A DNA stretch of 6,677 nt from Candidatus Woesearchaeota archaeon (GTDB lineage Archaea; Nanobdellota; Nanobdellia; SCGC-AAA011-G17; VGLX01): positions 1 to 6,677 of the forward strand of contig VGLX01000073.1 in assembly GCA_016866645.1 (NCBI GenBank), in the 5' to 3' direction. The notes under the pieces were generated by a model. The model did not search any database and was not told the origin of the DNA. It worked only from the letters and a program-made list of their open reading frames with translations. Both the position numbers and the translations under genes were made by a program. Of the stretch, positions 1 through 5,982 are shown piece by piece (the first letter of the stretch is position 1; every line of letters starts with the position of its first letter).

Positions 1-51
1 CCTCTTACCACGCTTCGAAACATTCCCAGACCTACACTCAGGACATTTCAT
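1..51 (-). CDS. Partial zinc-ribbon protein, probably a transposase N-terminus
   Basis: Only the first 17 codons are inside the window, read leftward from ATG at 51-49. They translate to MKCPECRSGNVSKRGKR. The CPEC knuckle followed by a short basic stretch is the first half of a zinc ribbon; the second Cys pair would lie beyond the edge. Archaeal IS transposases frequently begin with this arrangement (CPxC, then a Lys/Arg-Gly-Lys patch, then a second CxxC), so a transposase is the most likely identity. Small zinc-ribbon proteins and transcription factors can begin similarly. The start is well supported: a near-perfect Shine-Dalgarno (AAGGAGGTGG on the minus strand, 61-70) sits about 9 nt upstream, with a TATA-like box further up. 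Reading frame and start are seen; the family is inferred. Confidence 0.6.
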   Translation of the reverse strand, partial: MKCPECRSGNVSKRGKR

Positions 52-91
52 AAAAACACTCCACCTCCTTCCTAGAAATAAAACACCAAAG

Positions 92-119
92 AGACTTATA
101 AACTTATCCCTTTAAGTTG
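92..119 (-). promoter_or_regulatory. Promoter for the leftward zinc-ribbon gene
   Basis: On the minus strand, GTTTATAAGTC (102-92) is a good archaeal TATA box preceded by a purine-rich BRE-like block. It predicts a transcription start near 70, giving a very short leader that just includes the Shine-Dalgarno at 61-70. A second weaker box, CTTAAAG (118-112), would give a leader of about 37 nt. Which is used cannot be decided from sequence. Confidence 0.4.
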
Positions 120-134
120 ACAGTATCCCAGTAT

Positions 135-150
135 AGGAAGGGTTATATAG
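135..150 (+). promoter_or_regulatory. BRE/TATA promoter of the ABC operon
   Basis: A purine block (AGGAAGGG, 135-142) abuts TTATATAG (143-150), the arrangement expected of archaeal BRE plus TATA. The predicted transcription start is near 172-175, leaving a leader of about 36-39 nt before the regulator's ATG. A second A/T box (162-173) could act as an alternative promoter with a leader of about 18 nt. The regulator has no visible Shine-Dalgarno, which suits a short-leader transcript. Confidence 0.5.
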
Positions 151-171
151 TGGAATTCATCATATATTTAT

Positions 172-210
172 AACTTTTAGTAAATAATAAAAATTGTAAA
201 AGTTGTAAAA
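172..210 (+). promoter_or_regulatory. Candidate operator: inverted repeat plus tandem TTGTAAAA
   Basis: AACTTTTA at 172-179 is the exact reverse complement of TAAAAGTT at 197-204 (8-bp arms, 17-nt spacer). The right arm overlaps a tandem pair of TTGTAAAA at 194-201 and 203-210, ending at the ATG of the regulator. It lies over the predicted transcription start, where a wHTH regulator could repress its own operon. The repeats are seen; operator function is inferred. The surrounding DNA is very A/T-rich, so chance matches are possible. Confidence 0.35.
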
Positions 211-693
211 ATGGAAAAAATCGACCAAGAATTCGTAGAACTTATGAAACATCTAGTGAAGATACAAGGAGCAGACGACCTGACAGCTTTGATTACGGCC
301 AAAGTGTTCCTAGAGCCTAGCGAAGTAGCAATGGATGACATAGCAAAAGATACAGGATACAGCCTGGCTTCGATAAGCAACAAGACCAAGCTTTTCGAAC
401 AGGCAGGTATCTTCAAAAGGGTAACAAAGCCAGGCACTAAAAAAGTGTTCTTCTACATGGAAAAAGACGTCTCAAAAATGATAATGAACATGTTCCTGAC
501 CAAGGTCCAGGTAATCACTATAGCAAAGAACAAGCTGCCAGATATAATAAAAAAATATAAGGCGCAATCCAAGACAGAAAAAGACAAGCAAAAGCTCAAG
601 ATAATAGAACATTACTACAACGACATTCTCAAATTTGACACCATCATACAAGAGTTCATACTAAAACTAGCAAAACTTGAAGAAAATGGTTGA
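211..693 (+). CDS. GbsR/MarR-like wHTH transcriptional regulator
   Basis: This 160-aa protein is probably the local DNA-binding regulator of the transporter operon. Residues 22-84 form a winged helix-turn-helix: a helix with LITAKVFLEP, a recognition region MDDIAKDTGYSLASISNK (about 41-58), then LFEQAGIFKRV and a wing with PGTKKVFFYME (74-84). The run 'one domain, next-helix, LxxxGxxxRVxxPGxxKxxY' matches the GbsR-type (COG1510) branch of the MarR superfamily; TrmB-like regulators are the main alternative. Residues 90-156 are predicted long helices rich in Lys/Glu, probably for dimerisation. No effector-binding domain is recognisable. The ATG at 211 is the first in frame and has no Shine-Dalgarno. 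The end overlaps the ATPase start by 8 nt, so regulator and transporter are made from one message, consistent with autoregulation. Fold confidence is high; the target is inferred. Confidence 0.8.
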   Translation: MEKIDQEFVELMKHLVKIQGADDLTALITAKVFLEPSEVAMDDIAKDTGYSLASISNKTKLFEQAGIFKRVTKPGTKKVFFYMEKDVSKMIMNMFLTKVQVITIAKNKLPDIIKKYKAQSKTEKDKQKLKIIEHYYNDILKFDTIIQEFILKLAKLEENG

Positions 694-1432
694 ACACAAA
701 GTAAACAAGAAAGAGAACATAATCCAACTGGAAGACGTGTGGAAGATATACCAGATGGACTCCGTGCAAGTTACTGCGCTCAGAGGAGTGCACCTAGACG
801 TGAGAAGAGGAGAATTCTTAGTCATACTTGGACCATCAGGATCTGGCAAGTCAACACTGCTGAACATGATAGGAAGCCTAGACCTGCCAACAAAAGGGAA
901 AATATTCCTAGACGGAAAGAACATAGCAAACATGCACGAATCAGAACTGGCACAGCTAAGAGGGAAAAAGATAGGCTTCGTGTTCCAAACGTTCAACCTC
1001 ATACCAAGCATCAACGCTTTAGAAAACGTAGGCTTGCCGATGACGTTCCAAGGCACCTCAAGCGAAGAAAGGAAAAAAAGCGCAGAAGCATTGCTTAAAA
1101 AAGTAGGCCTCGGCCCAAGGATGCTTCACCTGCCGTCAGAGCTTTCAGGAGGGGAAAGGCAGAGAGTAGCAATAGCCAGGGCATTAGTCAACGACCCGGA
1201 AGTGATACTCGCTGACGAGCCCACAGGAAACTTAGACTCTAAAAGCGGAAAGGAGATAGTAGCATTACTGTCACAGCTTAACAAAGAAGGAAAAACCGTG
1301 ATAATGATAACACACGAAAGGACACTAGCCGCTTACGCGGACAGGACATGCCTGCTGAAAGACGGCATGATAACCAGCTGCTCAGCAGACCATAATATGA
1401 TAATAAGACTTCTTGAGGAGGGAAAAAAATGA
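686..1432 (+). CDS. ABC transporter ATP-binding protein, LolD/MacB type
   Basis: A 248-aa cytoplasmic ATPase that powers the two permeases downstream. All catalytic motifs are intact (numbering from ATG 686): Walker A GPSGSGKST at 49-57, Q-loop Gln in FVFQTFNLIP near 101, signature LSGGERQRVAIARA from 153, Walker B VILADE at 173-178 with catalytic Glu178, D-loop GNLD at 181-184, and switch His210 in MITHE. The phrase ADEPTGNLDSKSG and the length are typical of the MacB/LolD/FtsE (COG1136) subfamily, whose members work with FtsX-fold permeases and act on envelope substrates rather than as ordinary importers. I chose ATG 686 over the in-frame TTG at 677 because it is a standard start and forms a compact ATGGTTGA overlap with the regulator's stop; neither has a clear Shine-Dalgarno. 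The last bases overlap the next gene as ATGA. Family call is secure; substrate unknown. Confidence 0.95.
   Translation: MVEHKVNKKENIIQLEDVWKIYQMDSVQVTALRGVHLDVRRGEFLVILGPSGSGKSTLLNMIGSLDLPTKGKIFLDGKNIANMHESELAQLRGKKIGFVFQTFNLIPSINALENVGLPMTFQGTSSEERKKSAEALLKKVGLGPRMLHLPSELSGGERQRVAIARALVNDPEVILADEPTGNLDSKSGKEIVALLSQLNKEGKTVIMITHERTLAAYADRTCLLKDGMITSCSADHNMIIRLLEEGKK
1415..1421 (+). promoter_or_regulatory. Shine-Dalgarno of the CARDB protein inside the ATPase gene
   Basis: GAGGAGG lies 7 nt before the ATG at 1429, inside the last codons of the ATPase gene. It is the only strong ribosome-binding site in the operon. It supports the ATGA-overlapping start and suggests independent, high-level translation of the envelope protein. 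Confidence 0.7.
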
Positions 1433-2841
1433 GAACAAAAACATTAGTGTTAGCTATTATTATAGCGGTACTAAGTTTGGGCTTGGCACAAGCATACGAA
1501 CAGACATTACCAGCAGCAGACGAGGATAAGTCTGACTTTACAACAAAAAAAAGCATTACAGAGCTTTATTACTACGACAAGGGCGCAGCAAACCCCATTG
1601 TAAAGATAACATCATTGAAATACGAGCCCTACCCTGTAGAGCCCGGATCAAAGTTTGACTTATGGCTCATGATAGAAAATATAGGGTCTGAGAAAGCAGA
1701 TGATGTCCAGGTATTATTCGTCCCTAAAGGGCCGTTCAGCATACAAAGCAGTGGCAGCAAGGTGATATCTGAATTAGGACAAAGACAGTCCGCTGTTTTA
1801 AAATTCGAGAACATAAAAGTCAGCGATGATGCTGCTGAAGGCGAGAATGATATAACATTCAACATCGTAACCGGAGGTTCAAATCAGCTTAAAGCGACAT
1901 CAAGCCTAACAGTAGAAGTCAGGACTGTAGAGCCGTTATTTGGCATAACCGTCGAGTCCAACCCTGAAAAGATACCTCAAGGGGGAGTAGCAGACATAAG
2001 TGTCAAGCTTTCCAATATGGACACTTCCCTCCTTAATGATATCAACGTAGAGTTAAGCCTTCCAAGCCAATTCGTGCCTGTAGGCTCAACAGTATTAAAG
2101 AAGATACAAAGGCTAACGCCTGGAGAAGAGCATGTGCTGGACTACAAGATAACCGCGCTTGGTGACGCGACTGCGAAAGCTTACTCGATACCTTTAAGGG
2201 TGTCTTACAGCGATGAAGCGGGCTTCAACTTCTCAAAGGTCGACACTATAGGATTATTAGTGGGCTCAGAGCCGGACTATTATGTCAACCTTGAAGAGTC
2301 TGACACTTTCACAAAGGGGACCAAAGGGAAAGTTGTGATAAGCCTGTCTAACGTCGGACCTTCAGATATAAAATTCCTGACATTAGAGATTCTGCCATCA
2401 GAGGATTTTACCATACTTTCGAACTCGAAAACTTATATAGGCAACCTAGAGCCTGACGACTACGAGACCGCAGAGTTCCAGATATACGCGAAGAAGTCTG
2501 GGGAAATACCGCTTACAGTAGTAGCTGAGTACAGGGATAATTACAATGAGAAATACAGCAAATATCATACAGTCACTTTACAGTCCTACACCAACAGAGA
2601 GCTCAAACAGTACGGCCTCCCGGTCAAGAAATCACAGACTGCTAACATGATAGTATACGCGCTAGCGGTGATATTCCTGTACCTGACGTATAAGAACTGG
2701 AGAAAAGAGAAGAACTTGCCTAGAGCGGCCAAGCTAAGCATAGCAGCGATGATAAGGGGCGGCTTAAGGATATTGAGCATGCTGAGATGGAAGAACCTGA
2801 AGACTTTGCCTAGGATGGTAAAAGATTTCATAAACTCTTAA
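1429..2841 (+). CDS. Secreted, membrane-anchored CARDB/S-layer-type repeat protein
   Basis: A 470-aa extracytoplasmic protein, probably the envelope partner of the transporter. Residues 1-22 are a signal peptide (basic MRTK, hydrophobic 6-19, AQA cleavage motif before Tyr23). Then come three beta-sandwich domains of about 105-110 residues: 57-165, 170-279 and 283-387. Each has the CARDB/COG1361 pattern of a 'V.PG..f.l.l.i.N.G' strand pair (EPGSKFDLWLMIENIGS; PQGGVADISVKLSNMD; TKGTKGKVVISLSNVGPSD) and a later Leu-x-Pro/Gly-acidic turn such as LTPGEEH or LEPDDYE. A transmembrane helix at about 405-421 is followed by a basic cytosolic tail of roughly 50 residues with amphipathic helical stretches. 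The gene ends 1 nt before the first permease. COG1361-type proteins often sit beside MacB-like permeases in archaea; this one occupies the gene position of MacA but is not a MacA homologue. Adaptor function is inferred. Confidence 0.8.
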   Translation: MRTKTLVLAIIIAVLSLGLAQAYEQTLPAADEDKSDFTTKKSITELYYYDKGAANPIVKITSLKYEPYPVEPGSKFDLWLMIENIGSEKADDVQVLFVPKGPFSIQSSGSKVISELGQRQSAVLKFENIKVSDDAAEGENDITFNIVTGGSNQLKATSSLTVEVRTVEPLFGITVESNPEKIPQGGVADISVKLSNMDTSLLNDINVELSLPSQFVPVGSTVLKKIQRLTPGEEHVLDYKITALGDATAKAYSIPLRVSYSDEAGFNFSKVDTIGLLVGSEPDYYVNLEESDTFTKGTKGKVVISLSNVGPSDIKFLTLEILPSEDFTILSNSKTYIGNLEPDDYETAEFQIYAKKSGEIPLTVVAEYRDNYNEKYSKYHTVTLQSYTNRELKQYGLPVKKSQTANMIVYALAVIFLYLTYKNWRKEKNLPRAAKLSIAAMIRGGLRILSMLRWKNLKTLPRMVKDFINS

Positions 2842-2842
2842 T

Positions 2843-4030
2843 ATGCTTAAGGATTATTTTGCGTTCGCCCTGACAAGCCTCAGGCACAGGCAGCTGAGGA
2901 CTTGGCTGACAGTAATCGGGATAATCATAGGCATAGCATCGATTATAGCGTTGATATCTATTTCTCAAGGCCTAGAGAACGCCATAGTCAAGCAGTTCGA
3001 GCGTATGGGCAGCAACCGTATGTACGTCTCGCCCGAGAACTTCATGAGCTCAGGCAACATCCCCCAGGGGCTGACAAAAGACGATGTAGACACTATCGAG
3101 AAAATGCCTGAAGTCGAATGGGTTAACCCTTACTTAATAGGCAGCGATGAGGTAGAGTTCAACAAGGAGAAGCTTTTCGTGCAGCAGCTCGTAGGTATAA
3201 ATACTGACGGGTTAAGCAGCAGATGGGCTGACATGGACTTCAAGCTCGTAGAAGGAAGGCTGCCTGAGAAAAAAATAAGCGGCGGTGTAGTCATAGGTTA
3301 CAAGATAGCTACTGATTTCTTCAAAAAGGACGTGCACCTCAAGAATAAGATGACAATTAAAGGCAAAGACTTCAGGGTTGATGGAGTCTTAGAGGAGATA
3401 GGCAACCAGGACGATGACACGTCAGTATGGATGGACATAGACGATTTCAGAGAAGTTTTCAACAAGCCTACAGAAGTAACTATGATAGAACTCAAGCTTA
3501 AACCTGGGATAGACGTTAACCTAGCAGCTGACAAGATAAGCAAGAGACTGGAAAAAGCCCGAGGCAATGACCATTTCGACATAATGACCCCTGAACAGAT
3601 ACTAGAGCAAGTAGGTGAGCTGTTGCAGGTGATAAAAATAGTCCTCGGAGGGATAGCAGCAATAAGCCTAGTGGTTGGGGGAGTGGGCATAATGAACTCT
3701 ATGTATACCAGCGTGCTGCAAAGGAAAAAAGAAGTTGGAATAATGAAATCTGTCGGGGCTAAGAATATGGACATAATGCTTATCTTCTTGATAGAGTCCG
3801 GAATCATAGGCCTCAGTGGAGGAATATTAGGAGTCGTTTTAGGTTCTGGTTTGGCTTTGATGACAGAATACGTGGCTAAGCAAGCGGGATTCGGATTATT
3901 AAGCGTAAAAATCAGCCTTAGCTTGTCTTTGTTCGGATTATTATTCGCCCTAATCGTAGGCATGGTCGCAGGGGCTTTACCTGCGAGACAAGCCTCAAGA
4001 CTTAGGCCTGCGGAGGCGTTGAGAGATTGA
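2843..4030 (+). CDS. ABC transporter permease 1, MacB/FtsX family
   Basis: A 395-aa integral membrane permease with the MacB/LolC/LolE layout. TM1 is at about 20-42 (WLTVIGIIIGIASIIALISI). A large extracytoplasmic MacB_PCD domain spans about 43-260. Three more helices follow at about 262-285, 310-340 and 357-378. Between TM2 and TM3 lies the conserved cytoplasmic stretch KKEVGIMKSVGAK (296-308), which in this family contacts the ATPase. The C-terminus has the diagnostic PARQASRLRPAEALR (380-394). MacB itself carries a fused ATPase; here it is a separate protein, so the organisation resembles LolCDE. The ATG at 2843 follows the previous stop by 1 nt (TAATATG) with no Shine-Dalgarno, implying reinitiation. 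It is paralogous to the next gene and aligns with it from residue 1. Confidence 0.93.
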   Translation: MLKDYFAFALTSLRHRQLRTWLTVIGIIIGIASIIALISISQGLENAIVKQFERMGSNRMYVSPENFMSSGNIPQGLTKDDVDTIEKMPEVEWVNPYLIGSDEVEFNKEKLFVQQLVGINTDGLSSRWADMDFKLVEGRLPEKKISGGVVIGYKIATDFFKKDVHLKNKMTIKGKDFRVDGVLEEIGNQDDDTSVWMDIDDFREVFNKPTEVTMIELKLKPGIDVNLAADKISKRLEKARGNDHFDIMTPEQILEQVGELLQVIKIVLGGIAAISLVVGGVGIMNSMYTSVLQRKKEVGIMKSVGAKNMDIMLIFLIESGIIGLSGGILGVVLGSGLALMTEYVAKQAGFGLLSVKISLSLSLFGLLFALIVGMVAGALPARQASRLRPAEALRD

Positions 4031-5220
4031 TAGCTGACTTTTTCAAGCTCGGACTTTTGAACATGAAACACCGGAAGATAAGGTCTTGGCTGACCATACT
4101 AGGCATAATCATAGGGATAGCATCTATCGTGGCCCTAATATCTATCTCTCAAGGCCTAGAGAATGCTATAGTCGAGCAGTTCTCAAAGATGGGAGTCCAA
4201 GACATCAGAGTAGTGCCAAAAGGACTAAGAGGGCCGCCCACTTCAGGGATTTCTGTAGTGTTCACCAAGGATGATGTTGAAACGATAAAAAACGTTAAAG
4301 GCGTAGATTACGTCTTAGGCGTCTTGTTCCAGATGACCAACGTGAAGTCCGGCAATGAGGAGAAGCTGCTAAGCACAATCGCTTATCCTACTGAATTAGT
4401 CCAGCAAGCGTTCATAGATGTAGACCTCGGTTTTGAGTATGGACGGGCCTTTACCAAGGGAGAAAAAGGATCTATAATCCTGGGACACAACATCGCAAAA
4501 GATGCTTTCAAAAAAGAGATTCGTGTTAAAAACAGCTTGGAAGTAAATGACAAATTATTCAAAGTAGTAGGCATATTCGAAGAATCTGGCACGCCAACAG
4601 TCGATAATGCGATAATCCTAGCATTGGATGACGCCAGAGTGCTTTACAACAAGCCCGATGAAGTAAGTGTGATGACAGTGCACATGCTTGAAGGCACGGA
4701 TTCTGAAAAGCTGGTCAAGGATATAAAACGCAAGCTGAAAAGAGCCAGGGGTAACGAGAACTTTGATGTATTCACACCACAGCAGATACTTGACCAGATG
4801 AGCACGATTTTAGGGGTAGTTGGTATAGTCTTAGCGGGGATAGCCAGCATAAGCCTCTTAGTAGGCGGGATAGGCATAATGAACTCAATGTACACCAGCG
4901 TACTGGAAAGGACTAGGGATATAGGTGTTATGAAAGCCGTAGGCGCTACTAATTCCAACATATTGACCGTATTCTTGATAGAGTCAGGGCTTATCGGCCT
5001 GGTAGGTGGATTAGCAGGAATCCTACTCGGCACAGGTGTTGCTTTCTCTTTCGGAGAGGTAGCCAAGCAGTTAGGGTTCTCGTTACTGCTGATAAAGATA
5101 AACATCAACCTGCTAGCATTCGCGTTAGCGTTCTCTTTCTTCGTAGGAGTAGTCTCAGGCACTCTGCCTGCGGTAAGAGCTTCTAAGTTAAAGCCTGTTG
5201 ACGCGCTAAGATACGAGTAA
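4027..5220 (+). CDS. ABC transporter permease 2, MacB/FtsX family (TTG start)
   Basis: A 397-aa paralogue of permease 1 and its probable heterodimer partner. Topology is the same: TM1 about 20-42, extracytoplasmic domain about 43-262, then TM helices near 263-286, 311-342 and 358-380. The coupling motif is TRDIGVMKAVGAT and the C-terminal motif is PAVRASKLKPVDALR. The start is TTG at 4027, overlapping permease 1's stop as TTGA. From this start, residues 1-21 align without gaps to permease 1 (xADFF..GL..M.HR.IRSW against xKDYF..AL..L.HR.LRTW), which a later ATG at 4063 would destroy. The TM1 and C-terminal regions are nearly identical between paralogues, while the extracytoplasmic domains differ much more, as expected for two subunits presenting different faces to a substrate or to the CARDB partner. 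This is the last gene of the operon. Confidence 0.93.
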   Translation: MIADFFKLGLLNMKHRKIRSWLTILGIIIGIASIVALISISQGLENAIVEQFSKMGVQDIRVVPKGLRGPPTSGISVVFTKDDVETIKNVKGVDYVLGVLFQMTNVKSGNEEKLLSTIAYPTELVQQAFIDVDLGFEYGRAFTKGEKGSIILGHNIAKDAFKKEIRVKNSLEVNDKLFKVVGIFEESGTPTVDNAIILALDDARVLYNKPDEVSVMTVHMLEGTDSEKLVKDIKRKLKRARGNENFDVFTPQQILDQMSTILGVVGIVLAGIASISLLVGGIGIMNSMYTSVLERTRDIGVMKAVGATNSNILTVFLIESGLIGLVGGLAGILLGTGVAFSFGEVAKQLGFSLLLIKININLLAFALAFSFFVGVVSGTLPAVRASKLKPVDALRYE

Positions 5221-5225
5221 ATCTT

Positions 5226-5255
5226 AATCTTTTTTAAAAAATTTTTCGAAAATTT
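5226..5255 (+). terminator. T-rich terminator after the ABC operon
   Basis: Right after the stop codon come a T6 run (5230-5235) and a T5 run (5242-5246). AAATTTT (5239-5245) and AAAATTT (5249-5255) can pair across a 3-nt loop. Archaeal RNA polymerase terminates at oligo-T tracts, so this is a credible end of the five-gene transcript. Confidence 0.5.
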
Positions 5256-5336
5256 GTTGTGTCATAAAAAATTTCCAAGAGTCGTAAGGTTTTGCTTCAA
5301 AATCATGATGGGACACGTAGCAAAAGTGCTTATTTT

Positions 5337-5349
5337 GGCTTTATAAGCC
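5337..5349. repeat. Small hairpin GGCTT-TAT-AAGCC
   Basis: A perfect 5-bp stem with a 3-nt loop in the otherwise featureless stretch 5256-5409. Nothing else in that stretch could be assigned: there is no sustained ORF, and it is A/T-rich. Function unknown. Confidence 0.25.
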
Positions 5350-5409
5350 TTATAACCTAAAAATTCTGTATTTTCGCTTTTGTGAAAAAAACGGTTTTGT
5401 CCTCGAGAA

Positions 5410-5426
5410 TGTTATACTTCATAACA
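5410..5426. promoter_or_regulatory. 17-bp palindrome upstream of the 5452 TATA box
   Basis: TGTTAT (5410-5415) and ATAACA (5421-5426) are perfect inverted arms around ACTTC. The element ends 25 bp before a strong TATA box. That position suits an activator or repressor site, but no regulator can be named. Confidence 0.35.
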
Positions 5427-5441
5427 ATAATCCTTAAATAT

Positions 5442-5461
5442 GAGAAGGTGACTATATAAAC
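5442..5461 (+). promoter_or_regulatory. BRE/TATA promoter into the non-coding region
   Basis: A purine-rich block (GAGAAGGTGA, 5442-5451) precedes CTATATAAAC (5452-5461), one of the best archaeal promoter matches in the window. The predicted transcription start is near 5481, a G beginning GGCGCAG. No plausible protein of normal size follows, which points to an RNA product or a long leader. Confidence 0.5.
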
Positions 5462-5568
5462 AATATATACTAATTAATGTGGCGCAGTAACTAACACAAG
5501 AATTTCGTGGCACTGAAATCAGAGACTTCTAGTAAGCGCAAAAATAGAGGTAATAATCCATTTTCCGC

Positions 5569-5739
5569 ATGTTAAAAAAGGTCCTTAAAAAAGCCCGACA
5601 GCTTGAAAGTGACCTTTAAAGAAACCCTCGTAAGAAGAGTTTCACTCACCTAAAGAAAAGAGAACTCGTTATTAGATCTTTCGGTGGCACAAAAAAATCC
5701 AACTGGTGGATTCTTTTTAAGAGGGTTTCGACCTTTTAA
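5569..5739 (+). pseudogene. Short basic ORF interrupted by an in-frame TAA (doubtful)
   Basis: ATG at 5569 opens 16 codons (MLKKVLKKARQLESDL), then TAA at 5617-5619. The same frame stays open for a further 39 codons, including KKRELVIRSFGG and KSNWWILFKRV, to TAA at 5737-5739. The second part has no ATG, GTG or TTG of its own. The whole is Lys/Arg-rich. It could be a nonsense-broken small gene or chance reading of a purine-rich structured RNA; the internal TAA falls exactly in the 3' arm of a hairpin, which favours the latter. No family recognised. Confidence 0.15.
5691..5718 (+). terminator. Hairpin followed by T5, terminator-like
   Basis: AATCC (5696-5700) pairs with GGATT (5708-5712) over a 7-nt loop. 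The stem is extended by A5 (5691-5695) with T5 (5714-5718) across a single C bulge, giving a stem ending in a T tract. It could end a short transcript of about 235 nt from the 5481 start, or simply be one more helix of a longer RNA. Confidence 0.3.
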
Positions 5740-5807
5740 AAACGAAGGGGGGAAGAAAAGGGGGTTAAGCTTTATCTTTTGAGCCCTGACCTTTAAAGGG
5801 TCTAGCA

Positions 5808-5924
5808 GTGGACAAGTCAGAGCTAGTTAGTAATATGGACTTAATACTCATAGATGTCAAACCAAGTTCCCTATTGACAGTTCCTGGGGAGAAAAAAGAG
5901 GAGAAAACGGCGCAAAAAAAATAG
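5808..5924 (+). CDS. Possible 38-aa small protein (weak)
   Basis: GTG at 5808 (or ATG at 5835) opens a frame running to TAG at 5922-5924. The middle reads SNMDLILIDVKPSSLLTVPGE and the end is Lys/Glu-rich (KKEEKTAQKK). The hydrophobic core with an acidic/basic tail is protein-like, but there is no proper Shine-Dalgarno, only AGGG 7 nt before the GTG. Another frame over the same bases reads as a long Arg/Lys stretch, showing how easily this purine-rich DNA makes open frames. No family recognised. Confidence 0.15.
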   Translation: MDKSELVSNMDLILIDVKPSSLLTVPGEKKEEKTAQKK

Positions 5925-5974
5925 AAGGGGTGAGAACTAAGAAGAACTAGCAAAGAACCAAGGGTGTATTTCAG

Positions 5975-5982
5975 TTTAAAAA
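5975..5982 (+). promoter_or_regulatory. TATA-like box before the structured block
   Basis: TTTAAAAA in the context CAGTTTAAAAAAATAG would place a transcription start near 6003-6007, just before the first strong helix at 6021. It lacks a good purine BRE, so it is weaker than the 5452 promoter. Confidence 0.3.

Noticed and set aside
677..685. TTG at 677 as the ATPase start
   Set aside because: It adds three residues (MKK) with no ribosome-binding site; ATG 686 is a standard start with a compact overlap. It cannot be fully excluded.
3298..4071. A 257-codon open frame on the minus strand
   Set aside because: It lies opposite a permease with complete family motifs; it is a shadow of that gene's codon pattern.
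5481..5545. Short RNA starting GGCGC, considered as a tRNA or C/D-box RNA
   Set aside because: There is no 7-bp acceptor stem, no T-loop GTTC, and no box C (RTGATGA) to go with the CTGA.
5507..5575. A 22-codon GTG-started ORF overlapping the ATG at 5569
   Set aside because: It is too short, lacks a ribosome-binding site, and lies in the same purine-rich stretch where all frames give basic peptides.
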